NCBI GenBank assembly: GCA_021775385.1
Contig: JAJFHW010000091.1
Span: 1-25,640, forward strand
Source of the DNA: Hyphomicrobiales bacterium
GTDB lineage: Bacteria > Pseudomonadota > Alphaproteobacteria > Rhizobiales > HXMU1428-3
Direction of reading: 5' to 3'
Length of the DNA: 25,640 nt
The position numbers and the translations under genes are program-made. Under the pieces are notes generated by a model. It was not told where the DNA came from. It did no database searches and saw only the letters and a program-made list of their open reading frames with translations. Of the stretch, positions 1-8,373 are shown in pieces (within the stretch, counting starts at the first letter, position 1; each line of letters starts with the position of its first letter).

Positions 1-1
1 C

Positions 2-913
2 TACCGTGAAGCATTGATGCCAGACATCATGCCTAAAAAACTTTGCGTCATTGGCTCTGGTGCAATCGGCGTTGAGTTCGCAAACTTTTATAATGCTCTT
101 GGTGCAGACGTCACCATCGTCGAATTAGCAGACCGTATCGTTCCTGCTGAAGATGCTGAAATTTCTGACTTTGCCTTAAAAGCATTTAAAAAATCTGGAA
201 TTAAAATCCTTACGCAATCAAGTGTGAAGGAAACAAAACCAGGTAAAAAAGATATTAGCCTGACAATTGAAGATAAAAACGGCAAAACCAAAACTGAAAG
301 TTTTGATCGTGTAATTACTGCGATCGGCATCACACCAAATGTTGAAAATATCGGCCTTGAAGGTTTGGGTATTGAACTTGATCGTGGCTTTATCAAAACT
401 GATGGTTGGGGCAAAACCAATGTAGCAAATATCTATGCCATTGGTGACGTAACCAACCCACCTTGGTTGGCTCATAAAGCCAGTCACGAAGCCATCATTG
501 CAGTTGAAACACTTGCCGGTCATTCAGTCAAACCGTTGAACGGCAACCTCATCCCTGGCTGCACCTATACAACGCCGCAAATTGCCTCTGTTGGTCTAAC
601 TGAAGATCAAGCCAAGGAAAAAGGCCTCAAATTAAAAGTGGGCAAATTCCCATTTCAGGCAAATGGCAAAGCGTTGGCGCTGGGTGAGCCAGACGGTATG
701 GTCAAAACCATTTTTGATGCCAAAACGGGTGAACTTTTAGGAGCCCATATGATTGGCACTGAAGTAACAGAGCTGATACAAGGCTATGCCGTTGCTATGG
801 GCTTGGAGACAACAGAGCACGAACTTATGGAAACAGTCTTCCCTCATCCAACACTTTCAGAAATGATGCATGAAAGTGTGCTTGACGCATATGGCAGAGC
901 TCTTCATTACTAG
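2..913 (+). CDS. lpdA: Dihydrolipoyl dehydrogenase (E3), 3' part
   Basis: E3 subunit of a 2-oxoacid dehydrogenase complex. It reoxidises dihydrolipoamide with NAD+ via FAD. The frame is open from base 2, so the N-terminal FAD domain with the redox disulfide lies outside the window. Visible are the NAD-binding Rossmann motif GSGAIGVEF, the second FAD-binding segment (YAIGDV, then PPWLAHKASHE) and the C-terminal dimerisation domain with the active-site His-Glu motif (FPHPTLSE), where Phe-Pro replaces the more usual sequence just before the catalytic His. The close of the protein (a short tail after DAYGRALHY) is typical. Placement near lipA suggests the pyruvate dehydrogenase copy, because in related alphaproteobacteria the pdh genes, lpdA and lipA are contiguous. 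Family assignment is certain; the choice of complex is inference. Confidence 0.96.
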   Translation, partial: YREALMPDIMPKKLCVIGSGAIGVEFANFYNALGADVTIVELADRIVPAEDAEISDFALKAFKKSGIKILTQSSVKETKPGKKDISLTIEDKNGKTKTESFDRVITAIGITPNVENIGLEGLGIELDRGFIKTDGWGKTNVANIYAIGDVTNPPWLAHKASHEAIIAVETLAGHSVKPLNGNLIPGCTYTTPQIASVGLTEDQAKEKGLKLKVGKFPFQANGKALALGEPDGMVKTIFDAKTGELLGAHMIGTEVTELIQGYAVAMGLETTEHELMETVFPHPTLSEMMHESVLDAYGRALHY

Positions 914-938
914 AATTGCTAGCGCAATATTAAAACTA

Positions 939-979
939 AAAAAAGTTGCGAGCCATAAACTCCTCGCAGCTTTTTTTTT
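939..979. terminator. Bidirectional intrinsic terminator
   Basis: AAGTTGCGAG (943-952) pairs with CTCGCAGCTT (963-972), ten pairs with one G-U and a 10-nt loop. A run of nine T follows on the plus strand. A run of A precedes the stem and gives a U-tract on the minus strand. It therefore serves both lpdA and the convergent acyltransferase gene. Confidence 0.88.
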
Positions 980-1002
980 GGGCTAGGACATAAACTTAAA
1001 AT

Positions 1003-2070
1003 TCAACTTGCTTGAACGGCAGCCGCTCGCTTCATTCGTGGAAGCAGCGCAAGGCTTGGCTTTTCAATCAACATCCAGGATAAGACCGCACAAATGAAAC
1101 TAAGAGGTAACGTAACTAAGAACAAAGTGAATGGCGTAAACCCGCCGACATATTGCATAAGTAATTGTTCAATAGGGTAGTGATAAATATAAACACCATA
1201 AGAATAGTCGCCAAACTTATTAAATTTGAGCAAAAGTCCACGCGGTACATAAGCCAGCCAAAAGACCAAATAGGCCGTTGCTAAAATGATAAAAGGTTCA
1301 GCAATAGAGCGCGGCAAATACACATACATCATCAAAGCACAAACAGCTGAAATAACAACGCCAAGCCAATGCAACGGGATCTTATCTTTATAAACAAAAG
1401 CAACTGTACCTATAAAGAAACTCAAACCAAAATGAACTAGATGATTGATCCCGGCTATGTCTCTTAATTGAGTAAAAAATGTAATAAAGAGAAACGCGAA
1501 TAAAACAACAAAACAAATAATGCCAAATTTAAACCGATCGGTTAGAAGCCCAAGCACACCTAGTGCAGCTAAGCCCACATAACAAATCATTTCATATCTA
1601 AGCGTCCAAAGAGCCGCGTCAATCTCATTTGGGTTTAGGTTATTAGAAAAAACGCCCGGCAAAGTTCTATCTGGTTGTAGAAGTGTGGTAAGCGGCACAT
1701 ATACCAATGTATCAAAAGACGAGAAATAAGAACTAAGAGAAACACTCGTCACCAGAGGGCCCATAACAAAACAAATCAGTAGTGAGAGAACAAAAACACC
1801 AGGAATAAGCCGCAAAAAACGAGCAACAAAATAAGACAGAAGCGAAGAGCGCCGTGTAAAGCTCAGCGCAATTAAAAAACCACTGGTAATAAAGAAGAAA
1901 TTAAGAGCAATTTGACTGAGTTCATAAAGACCAACATAGACCTTCTCATCCATCTGAGGGCCCAGCGCCATGAAGTAACAATGATAGTAGGCAATAAAAA
2001 AAGCAGCTAATAAACGAAGGAGGTTGAAATTATTATTTCGGCCATCCATTAAACTAGAAATTGAGCTCAT
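1003..2070 (-). CDS. Acyltransferase 3 (OafA/YrhL-like) membrane protein
   Basis: Integral membrane O-acyltransferase of the acyltransferase-3 family, whose members transfer acetyl or other acyl groups to surface sugars such as O-antigen or exopolysaccharide. The 355-residue protein starts with the family signature: the FNLLRLLAAFF segment with Arg19 and His30 (spacing R-x10-H), then repeated hydrophobic helices. A WTLRYE motif at about 155-160 corresponds to the W-S/T-L-x-x-E motif of the family, and a YSYGVYIYHYP segment near the C-terminus is also typical. No C-terminal SGNH domain is present. The ATG at 2070 has only a weak GAG upstream; an alternative ATG is at 2049. The gene sits alone, antiparallel, between lpdA and lipA, which suggests insertion into a conserved neighbourhood. 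The substrate cannot be told from sequence. Confidence 0.9.
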   Translation of the reverse strand: MSSISSLMDGRNNNFNLLRLLAAFFIAYYHCYFMALGPQMDEKVYVGLYELSQIALNFFFITSGFLIALSFTRRSSLLSYFVARFLRLIPGVFVLSLLICFVMGPLVTSVSLSSYFSSFDTLVYVPLTTLLQPDRTLPGVFSNNLNPNEIDAALWTLRYEMICYVGLAALGVLGLLTDRFKFGIICFVVLFAFLFITFFTQLRDIAGINHLVHFGLSFFIGTVAFVYKDKIPLHWLGVVISAVCALMMYVYLPRSIAEPFIILATAYLVFWLAYVPRGLLLKFNKFGDYSYGVYIYHYPIEQLLMQYVGGFTPFTLFLVTLPLSFICAVLSWMLIEKPSLALLPRMKRAAAVQAS

Positions 2071-2147
2071 AAAAATCTCGCATTATTCGACTTTAGATAC
2101 ATGTTTTATAGCCATCTGACCTAAAAGCTGATATTAAATAACGACCT

Positions 2148-2187
2148 TTAAGACTATAAGTCTTAAGAAGATAGACTATAAGTCTTA
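2148..2187. promoter_or_regulatory. Tandem palindromic sites, operator-like
   Basis: The 15-mer AGACTATAAGTCTTA occurs twice (2151-2165 and 2173-2187), 22 bp apart, about two helical turns. The first copy extends to a perfect palindrome with 8-bp arms (TTAAGACT-ATA-AGTCTTAA, 2148-2166); the second has 5-bp arms. The pair lies between the divergently transcribed acyltransferase gene (start 2070) and lipA (start 2349), so it could control either. The regulator is unknown. Confidence 0.55.
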
Positions 2188-2348
2188 GCAAACGTTCAAT
2201 CTTTTAAAATTTTTGAATAAATGCCTGACTTGCAGAAAATAACTTTAATCGATTGAAGCCTGCAAAACCTAAAATCTAAACTAAGTAAGATTAGTCAAAC
2301 TAAGTTTTATATACATATATTCTATACACAAAAGGATGATTGCCCCGA

Positions 2349-3335
2349 ATGGTAACTCTTATTGATAATAAAAAGCAGCAAAACAAAACTACTGCCAAAA
2401 CACAGCCAATTCGCCATCCAGAGAAACGAAACAATCCAGTTTCAACACCCATGCGCAAACCTGACTGGATCCGTGTAAAAGCACCGGGCTCTAAAGATTA
2501 TCAAATCACACGTGACATTGTTAAAGAGCATAAGCTCACAACCGTATGCGAAGAAGCTGCTTGCCCAAACATTGGGGAATGTTGGGAAAAACGCCATGCA
2601 ACCATGATGATCATGGGTGAAATTTGCACAAGAGCATGCGCCTTTTGTAATGTACGAACAGGACTGCCATTAGCATTAGATCAAGATGAGCCAAATAGAG
2701 TAGCTGATGCGGTCGCTAAATTAGGTCTTAATCATGTAGTTATCACATCTGTTGACCGAGACGACTTGGCAGACGGCGGCGCTCAGCATTTCGCAGAAGT
2801 AATCAGCTCTATAAGAAAAGCCGCTCCAACTACTAGCATCGAAATTTTAACACCAGATTTTTTACGCAAAGAAGGCGCATTGGAAATTGTTGTTGAAGCT
2901 AAACCGGATGTGTTCAATCACAATCTAGAAACTGTACCACGCCAGTATTTAGATATCCGCCCAGGCGCTCGTTACTTCCATTCAATTCGTCTCTTACAAA
3001 AAGTAAAAGAACTCGACCCAATGATTTTCACCAAATCTGGCATCATGGTAGGCCTTGGTGAAGAGAGAAAAGAAATTCTCCAGCTTATGGATGACCTTCG
3101 AAGTGCAGATGTAGATTTCATCACCGTCGGACAATATTTACAGCCAACACTAAAGCACGCCCCGATTGCTAAATTCCTCACACCAGAAGAATTTAAATCG
3201 CTTGAGCAAATTGCGTATTCAAAAGGCTTCTTAAAAGCGTCTTGCACACCTCTCACACGCTCATCTCACCACGCAGGTGAAGACTTTGAAGAATTAAAAC
3301 AAGCAAGAGCTAAAAAAGTTGGTTCAATCAAATAA
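2349..3335 (+). CDS. lipA: Lipoyl synthase
   Basis: Radical SAM enzyme that inserts two sulfur atoms into octanoyl groups on E2 and GcvH proteins to make lipoate. Both iron-sulfur sites are visible. The auxiliary cluster has Cys67, Cys72 and Cys78 ([12 protein letters not shown]). The radical SAM cluster is CTRACAFC with Cys93, Cys97 and Cys100. The C-terminal RSSHHAGE carries the conserved Arg-Ser-Ser whose serine ligates the auxiliary cluster. I start at ATG 2349 (328 residues) because rhizobial LipA proteins begin MVT and because AAGGA at 2332-2336 is better spaced for it than for the in-frame TTG at 2340. An out-of-frame ATG at 2336 opens only a short ORF. The Coq10-like gene follows after 72 bp and probably shares the transcript. 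Confidence 0.97.
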   Translation: MVTLIDNKKQQNKTTAKTQPIRHPEKRNNPVSTPMRKPDWIRVKAPGSKDYQITRDIVKEHKLTTVCEEAACPNIGECWEKRHATMMIMGEICTRACAFCNVRTGLPLALDQDEPNRVADAVAKLGLNHVVITSVDRDDLADGGAQHFAEVISSIRKAAPTTSIEILTPDFLRKEGALEIVVEAKPDVFNHNLETVPRQYLDIRPGARYFHSIRLLQKVKELDPMIFTKSGIMVGLGEERKEILQLMDDLRSADVDFITVGQYLQPTLKHAPIAKFLTPEEFKSLEQIAYSKGFLKASCTPLTRSSHHAGEDFEELKQARAKKVGSIK

Positions 3336-3407
3336 TAATGATAGAAAACAGTGCTGGTTAAAAAAACAGAACGACTATCGTTATTAAGAGCAAATAAAGA
3401 TCCTTAA

Positions 3408-3872
3408 ATGCCGAAGTTTGAAACAGTTCACCGCGTCCAACATGAATGCGATGTGATGTACGACATTGTTGCAGATGTTGAAAAATACCCTGAATTCCTT
3501 GAACTCTGCGAAGACCTTAAAATTCTCTCCAATACAGGTGGTTCTGAAGAAGACCTGCAGCATTTAGAAGCAGATATGACTGTCGGGTTTAAAGCCATTC
3601 GAGAAGTGTTTCGATCAAAAGTAACGCTTGATAAAACAAACAACATCATCACTTCCGAAAATATAAACGGCCCTTTTAAATATATGAAAAACAAATGGCG
3701 GTTCGTACCAGTTAATGAAACAAGTACAGATATTCATTTTTCTATAGACTATGAATTTAAAAATTGGATGATGGAAAAACTCTTAGGTGGCATGTTTGAT
3801 AAAGCGTTTAGAACATATTCTAAAAGCTTTGAAAGCAGAGCTGACACATTAAAAAAACAACACAAGATTTAA
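3408..3872 (+). CDS. Coq10/RatA-type START-domain protein
   Basis: Single START-like (SRPBCC) domain of 154 residues. Proteins of this family in alphaproteobacteria, including those beside lipA, resemble mitochondrial Coq10, which binds ubiquinone and helps respiratory electron transport. The same fold is annotated as RatA, a ribosome association protein, in gammaproteobacteria. Visible signatures are the N-terminal strand with HRVQHECDVMYDIVADVEKYPEFL, the VGFKAIREVFRSKVTLD strand pair, and the C-terminal helix with MFDKAFRTYSKSFESRA. It lies 72 bp after lipA and its stop codon overlaps that of the convergent pncC. Family is clear; a quinone role is inferred from family and context, and no toxin role is supported here. 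Confidence 0.88.
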   Translation: MPKFETVHRVQHECDVMYDIVADVEKYPEFLELCEDLKILSNTGGSEEDLQHLEADMTVGFKAIREVFRSKVTLDKTNNIITSENINGPFKYMKNKWRFVPVNETSTDIHFSIDYEFKNWMMEKLLGGMFDKAFRTYSKSFESRADTLKKQHKI

Positions 3873-4375
3873 CTTTGAGGCTTCAGTGCCAATAACCCAA
3901 GTTCTAGCGCGCAAAGAACAGTCTCCCTGCGTACCTCACTTCGTCCAATATCACCAAATTTAAATTCTTTAACAGTTAGCGAATGAACATCAGTTCCACC
4001 AGCTGACGCAATGTAAACCAACCCGACAGGCTTTTCAGCACTTCCTCCGCCCGGACCAGCAATCCCAGTTACAGCAATCGCCAATTGAGCCTTAGCTTTT
4101 GTTTGAGCCCCGCGCGCCATTTCCCCAGCAACCTCTGCACTAACAGCACCATAAAGATCTAAACTTTGAGGCGAAACATTGAGCGCATCGATCTTAGCCT
4201 CATTTGAATAGGTAACAAATCCAGCCCCGACACAAGCCGAAGCTCCTGAAACTGAGGTTAGCGCTCCAGCAATCAGCCCGCCGGTACAACTTTCAGCCGT
4301 CGAAATCCAAACCCCAAAACCGATTGCTCGTTTTACTAATTCATCAGAAACAGAGAGGATCTTTTGATCAAACAT
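3869..4375 (-). CDS. pncC: Nicotinamide-nucleotide amidase (CinA C-terminal domain)
   Basis: Stand-alone CinA C-terminal domain (168 residues). The characterised activity of this domain is deamidation of NMN to nicotinate mononucleotide in NAD recycling. Conserved motifs are TAESCTGG near residues 26-33 with the catalytic-type serine, SNEAKIDAL, the AVTGIAGPGGGS loop, and KPVGLVYIA. The N-terminal MoCF-like domain of full CinA is absent, as is normal in this group. It follows ispDF after 12 bp on the same strand, so the two are probably co-transcribed. Its 3' end overlaps the stop codon of the Coq10-like gene on the opposite strand. Confidence 0.93.
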   Translation of the reverse strand: MFDQKILSVSDELVKRAIGFGVWISTAESCTGGLIAGALTSVSGASACVGAGFVTYSNEAKIDALNVSPQSLDLYGAVSAEVAGEMARGAQTKAKAQLAIAVTGIAGPGGGSAEKPVGLVYIASAGGTDVHSLTVKEFKFGDIGRSEVRRETVLCALELGLLALKPQS

Positions 4376-4387
4376 GAGAAAAAGCCT

Positions 4388-5584
4388 TTAAAATAATAAA
4401 GTCGCTGTAGCTAATGCGCTGATACCTTCACCGCGCCCAGTAAACCCAAGCCGTTCAGTCGTCGTTGCTTTAACGCTAACCCGCTCAACATCAACTCCGG
4501 TGATTTTAGAAACACTCTCGCGCATTTTGAGGCTATGAGGACCAATCTTAGGTTCTTCACAAATCAAAGTAACATCAACATTAGAAATACGAGCCCCCTT
4601 ATCATGCGCTAACTGAACCGCAGCCTTTAAAAACACGTCCGATGAAGCCCCACGCCATTGCTCATCGGAGGGAGGAAAATGCGTACCAATATCTCCGGCA
4701 CCTAAAGCACCATAAATCGCATCAGTCAAAGCATGAAGGCCAACATCGGCATCAGAATGCCCCTTTAACTTTTTGTCAAAAGGAACTGTGACACCGCACA
4801 AAATAATTTTATCACCATCTTCAAAGGCATGAACATCAAAACCATGTCCAACACGTACATCCATCATGTTACCCAAATACTGTTCTCCCCTTTTAAAATC
4901 TTCACTAGTCGTAATTTTAATATTTTGTTCTTCGCCAGATATTATATCAATATCTACACCATGCCATTCAGCTATAGAGCAATCATCCGTAAACACCATT
5001 TGAGGATCTTTAAGGGCATCTTTATGCGCCTCATATATTTTATCGAACTGAAAACATTGTGGTGTTTGCGCCCGAAACAACGCAGATCGATCAACTGTTT
5101 TTATCACTTTCATCTCATTTGAGAGTTTGAGTGTATCGGTCACGGGAAGGGCAGGTAACACAGCATCAGATGAGGTTAGTTTATTTAAAAGGCGAGTTAT
5201 AAGATCAACTGAAAAACAAGGACGTGCGCCATCATGGATCAAAACTGACAGGACATCTTGTGTTTTAGCTAACTCTTTAAGAGCTTCCAGGCCATTTAAT
5301 ACAGAGGCTTGTCGCGTATCACCCCCAAATACTGGTGGAAGGAGTTTTTCACTAAACCCTTTAGCAATATCCTGATAAATATCCAGATCATCAGGGTGAA
5401 TAACCGCTAAAATGCCATCAATAGAGTCAATCGAGTGAAATTTAGTCAACACATGTTGTAAAACGGGTCGCCCATTTAGTGAAACATACTGCTTTGGCTG
5501 ATCACAATTTACTTTTTTTGCTCTGGCTCCACGTCCCGCAGCGACAATCAAAACAAATGTACCCTTAGTCATCATAAGTGTCAT
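4388..5584 (-). CDS. ispDF: Bifunctional IspD/IspF (MEP pathway)
   Basis: Two steps of the methylerythritol phosphate route to isoprenoids in one chain. Residues about 9-235 are the IspD cytidylyltransferase, with the nucleotide loop AAGRGARAKK, PKQY, HDGARP and the FTDDCSIAE segment. Residues about 241-398 are IspF, the cyclodiphosphate synthase, with zinc ligands in GHGFDVHAF and a later His in the GHSDADVGLHAL segment, and the C-terminal TTTERLGFTGRGEGI motif. Fusion is common in alphaproteobacteria. Four clustered start codons exist (TTG 5587, ATG 5584, 5575 and 5572). I chose ATG 5584 because GGGAA lies about 7 nt upstream. pncC follows after 12 bp. Confidence 0.96.
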   Translation of the reverse strand: MTLMMTKGTFVLIVAAGRGARAKKVNCDQPKQYVSLNGRPVLQHVLTKFHSIDSIDGILAVIHPDDLDIYQDIAKGFSEKLLPPVFGGDTRQASVLNGLEALKELAKTQDVLSVLIHDGARPCFSVDLITRLLNKLTSSDAVLPALPVTDTLKLSNEMKVIKTVDRSALFRAQTPQCFQFDKIYEAHKDALKDPQMVFTDDCSIAEWHGVDIDIISGEEQNIKITTSEDFKRGEQYLGNMMDVRVGHGFDVHAFEDGDKIILCGVTVPFDKKLKGHSDADVGLHALTDAIYGALGAGDIGTHFPPSDEQWRGASSDVFLKAAVQLAHDKGARISNVDVTLICEEPKIGPHSLKMRESVSKITGVDVERVSVKATTTERLGFTGRGEGISALATATLLF

Positions 5585-5650
5585 CAAAAGTTCCCAAATT
5601 TATCAGTAAAGCCAGATACTGAAAGTTTATTAAATGGTCCAAGCCGCAAA

Positions 5651-5679
5651 ACTAAACGTAAATTCTAGTAAATTGACAA
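5651..5679 (-). promoter_or_regulatory. Candidate sigma-70-type promoter for ispDF
   Basis: On the minus strand TTGTCA (5674-5679) is followed by a 17-bp spacer and TTTAGT (5651-5656). Initiation would leave a leader of roughly 60 nt before the ispDF ATG. Four of six -10 bases match consensus, so this is plausible rather than secure. Confidence 0.35.
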
Positions 5680-5768
5680 GCTAAATTTCACAATAATAGA
5701 AATGCCCGCAATATATATTTTTAGCTGAACTCTCGAAATACAACAGGGTTGTTAAATTTAAACAAAAT

Positions 5769-5784
5769 TGGCTTCATATTTGCA
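5769..5784 (+). promoter_or_regulatory. Sigma-54-like -24/-12 site upstream of dusB-ntrBC
   Basis: TGGC, seven bases, then TTGCA reproduces the invariant GG-N10-GC spacing and all of the TGGC and TTGCA cores. The ACG usually following TGGC is missing. It would start RNA near 5795, about 335 nt before dusB. No clear NtrC dyad was found beside it. Confidence 0.3.
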
Positions 5785-5940
5785 AAGAAATAGCTATAAT
5801 TGATTAAATTATACGCAATAACTGAAAATGCCTACAATTTAAACAAATGACAGCGTTTCTGCTTAAGAATTAATCATTCAGGGCCTATATAAAGGGCATT
5901 AACCAAAGTTTTTACTGAGTATTATTTAACCAATTTAGCC

Positions 5941-5965
5941 TTCCGATGAATATCTAGGCATCGAC
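5941..5965 (-). repeat. Possible divergent hairpin-GAAGG element
   Basis: Read on the minus strand, CGATG, a 10-nt loop containing CCTAG, then CATCG, followed by GAAGG, total 25 nt. The layout matches the hairpin family described at 15466 and elsewhere, but the stem sequence differs. A second hairpin, GATGC-TTTAGAG-GCATC on the plus strand at 6001-6017, resembles the copy at 23056. Membership is tentative. Confidence 0.3.
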
Positions 5966-6130
5966 TAGTATTAAACGGGCTACAATGAGTGGATAAATAG
6001 GATGCTTTAGAGGCATCAAAAGGCAAATGGTGCAAATCATACAAAGAGCATCAAGCGACTAAAAGCATAGGCTGTAAGAACAATTCAAGGCGTCAGTTTA
6101 TTAAATACTGGATGCAAGAAAACGGTGGGT

Positions 6131-7120
6131 ATGAACGACAAACCTATAAAAATTGGTAATTTTAACCTTAATGGCAAGGCGATCTTAGCGCCAATGTCAG
6201 GGGTTACTGATTTTCCTTTTCGCAAATTAGCCCATCAATGGGGCGCACCTCTAGTTGTATCTGAAATGGTTGCCAGTGAAAGCCTTCTAACTGACAATAA
6301 AGACATGAACCGCCGGGCTATTGGTGAACACTTGGCCCCCTTTGTCATTCAACTTGCCGGTAGAAAAGCATATTGGATGGCTGAAGCTACGAAAAGAGTT
6401 CAAGATCTTGGTGCTAATATTATAGATATCAATATGGGGTGCCCGGCAAAGCAAGTCACAAAAGGTCTTTCCGGTTCGGCCCTCATGCGTGACCTTGATC
6501 ATGCCCTTTCTCTAATAGAAGCCGTAGTGGGTGCCTCCTCAGTACCAGTCACTTTAAAAATGCGACTTGGGTGGGATGATAACTCCGTCAATGCGCCAGA
6601 ACTCGCCAAAAGAGCTGAAGACGCCGGCGTACAAGCCTTCACAGTCCACGGCCGAACCAGACAGCAATTTTATAAAGGTCAAGCTGATTGGTCTAAGGTG
6701 AAAGCTGTAAAAGAAGCCGTCTCAAAACCACTCTTTGTAAATGGAGACATTTGCACTTTAGAAGATGCAAAAGTAGCAATGGCAGCCTCTAAAGCAGATG
6801 GGGTTATGATCGGCAGAGGAGCTTACGGCGCCCCTTGGCTCCCAGCGCAAATCTCCAGACAACTCAATGGCCAACAACCTCTAAAGCCATCATTAACAGA
6901 TTATAAAAACTGCGTGCTCGAACATTATGAACACATGCTTAGTCACTATGGCAAAAAATATGGCGTTAAAAGCGCGCGTAAACATCTGGTTTGGTATGTC
7001 GATCACTTTGAAAAAAATGAATTGGAAGCAAAACTCTGGAGGCAGAGGTTATGCTCCACAGAAAACATCACAGATGTCACGAAACACCTCAATTCATTTT
7101 TCAATGAAAGAGGGTCCTAA
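6131..7120 (+). CDS. dusB: tRNA-dihydrouridine synthase (NifR3/DusB type)
   Basis: FMN-dependent enzyme reducing specific uridines in the tRNA D-loop with NADPH. The TIM-barrel signatures are present: APMSGVTDFPFR at about 20-31, the catalytic cysteine Cys104 in NMGCPAKQV, TLKMRLGWDD, HGRTRQQFYKG, and the phosphate-binding IGRGAYGAPWL. Length (329 residues) is normal. An in-frame GTG at 6125 precedes the chosen ATG 6131. The gene was named nifR3 in Rhodobacter and Rhizobium because it is the first gene of the ntrBC operon, and here too it is 80 bp upstream of ntrB. Its presence there is not known to be needed for nitrogen control. Confidence 0.96.
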   Translation: MNDKPIKIGNFNLNGKAILAPMSGVTDFPFRKLAHQWGAPLVVSEMVASESLLTDNKDMNRRAIGEHLAPFVIQLAGRKAYWMAEATKRVQDLGANIIDINMGCPAKQVTKGLSGSALMRDLDHALSLIEAVVGASSVPVTLKMRLGWDDNSVNAPELAKRAEDAGVQAFTVHGRTRQQFYKGQADWSKVKAVKEAVSKPLFVNGDICTLEDAKVAMAASKADGVMIGRGAYGAPWLPAQISRQLNGQQPLKPSLTDYKNCVLEHYEHMLSHYGKKYGVKSARKHLVWYVDHFEKNELEAKLWRQRLCSTENITDVTKHLNSFFNERGS

Positions 7121-7200
7121 GTAAAATTGAAAGAAATTGTAATTAAAGAAATTTAATAACAGTACATCACAAAAAGGACTTTTAAAAAATAGGGCTATGG

Positions 7201-8373
7201 ATGGATAACAATCAAATTTTAAATGCAGTTCCTCACCCCATCATTGTTGTTAATGATGAGAACGACATTACTTATGCAAATGCGGCGGCAGAGTTATTTT
7301 ACCACTCAGGTTTGGAGCTACTAAAGAAAAACAAAATTGATGACCTCTTACCTTTTGGCTGTCCTATCCTGACAGCCATAGATCAAGTCCGTCACAAATC
7401 CTGTAGTTTCAATGAATATGGAATCAATATCGCGACACCTAAATTAAAAGAAAACTACATTGTCGATGTGTTTTGCGGGCCAATCGGAGAGAGCGCAACC
7501 AACCAATCAAACAACAACAGCACAGCAAGCTCAAGTCACATTCTCATTCAATTTCAACTACGTTCAATGGCACAAATGATTGAAAGGCAAATCAGCTACA
7601 GAGGCGCTGCTAAAACAGTGAACGGTGTCGCAGCTGTCCTTGCTCACGAAATTAAAAATCCACTTTCAGGTATTAAAGGTGCCGCCCAGCTTCTTGAAAT
7701 GGCCGTCACAGAAGATGATCAAATGCTAGCTCGTCTCATTTGCGAAGAGACAGACCGTATAAAAAAACTTGTTGATCGGATGGAAATATTCGGAGATGAA
7801 CGCCCAATCCAGGCGGTACCGATTAATATTCACTCCGTTCTCCATCACGTAACAGAAATCGCAAAAAACGGATTTGCTAGCAAAGTACAAATCGAACAAA
7901 AATACGATCCAAGCCTCCCTAAAGTTGCCGGTGAGCGAGATTTCCTAATCCAGCTATATCTTAACCTAATTAAAAATGCGGCCGAAGCATTAGAAGGTAG
8001 AGAAGACGGGGTTATCACATTAGAAACATCCTTCCGTCCTGGTTTTAGGTTAACATTACCAGGTACAAAAGAACGTGTAATTCTCCCGCTTGAAATAGTA
8101 GTGAAAGATAATGGTCCAGGTGTGAGAGAAGATATTCTCCCACATTTGTTCGACCCATTTGTTTCAAGCAAAGCCAAAGGTTCAGGCCTTGGCCTCGCCT
8201 TAGTAGCAAAAATGATTTCAGATCATGGCGGCACAATCGAGTGTGACAGCAGTGAAAGTGGAACAATATTCCGGACAAGATTACCCATTGCAGAAACAAA
8301 CTTTGCAAATACACCGGAAGCACCAAATGCAATGGAAAAAGAAAAAAAAGAGGAAATAGGCAATGCCCAATAA
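7201..8373 (+). CDS. ntrB: Nitrogen regulation sensor kinase NtrB (GlnL)
   Basis: Soluble histidine kinase that phosphorylates or dephosphorylates NtrC according to nitrogen status signalled by PII proteins. Residues about 5-90 form a PAS domain. The dimerisation/phosphoacceptor helix carries His149 in [14 protein letters not shown]. The ATPase domain has the N-box with Asn258 ([11 protein letters not shown]), VKDNGPGV and GSGLGLALV. No transmembrane segment is visible. An Asn/Ser-rich linker (about 99-112) follows the PAS domain. The start follows AGGG by six bases; an overlapping out-of-frame ATG at 7197 encodes only three codons. The 3' end overlaps ntrC by 11 bp, indicating translational coupling. 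Confidence 0.96.
   Translation: MDNNQILNAVPHPIIVVNDENDITYANAAAELFYHSGLELLKKNKIDDLLPFGCPILTAIDQVRHKSCSFNEYGINIATPKLKENYIVDVFCGPIGESATNQSNNNSTASSSHILIQFQLRSMAQMIERQISYRGAAKTVNGVAAVLAHEIKNPLSGIKGAAQLLEMAVTEDDQMLARLICEETDRIKKLVDRMEIFGDERPIQAVPINIHSVLHHVTEIAKNGFASKVQIEQKYDPSLPKVAGERDFLIQLYLNLIKNAAEALEGREDGVITLETSFRPGFRLTLPGTKERVILPLEIVVKDNGPGVREDILPHLFDPFVSSKAKGSGLGLALVAKMISDHGGTIECDSSESGTIFRTRLPIAETNFANTPEAPNAMEKEKKEEIGNAQ

Larger units (their letters stand above)
5585..6130. other. Long divergent intergenic region, ispDF / dusB
   Basis: 546 bp without a credible gene. It holds the ispDF promoter candidate, a sigma-54-like site at 5769-5784, and several hairpins in the part nearer dusB, such as GATGC/GCATC at 6001-6017 and CGATG/CATCG at 5945-5965. 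The stretch 5690-5930 is very AT-rich, and I see nothing further in it. Confidence 0.7.

Noticed and set aside
3408..3872. Toxin of a type II toxin-antitoxin pair (RatA label)
   Set aside because: No antitoxin partner adjoins it, and the lipA context with a START domain fits the Coq10-like group better.
4829..5375. Plus-strand open frames within ispDF
   Set aside because: They are shadows of the well-conserved minus-strand ispDF coding sequence.
5673..5699. Plus-strand TTGACA followed by TAATAG as a dusB promoter
   Set aside because: Spacing is only 15 bp and it lies about 430 bp from dusB; the same bases fit an ispDF promoter better on the other strand.
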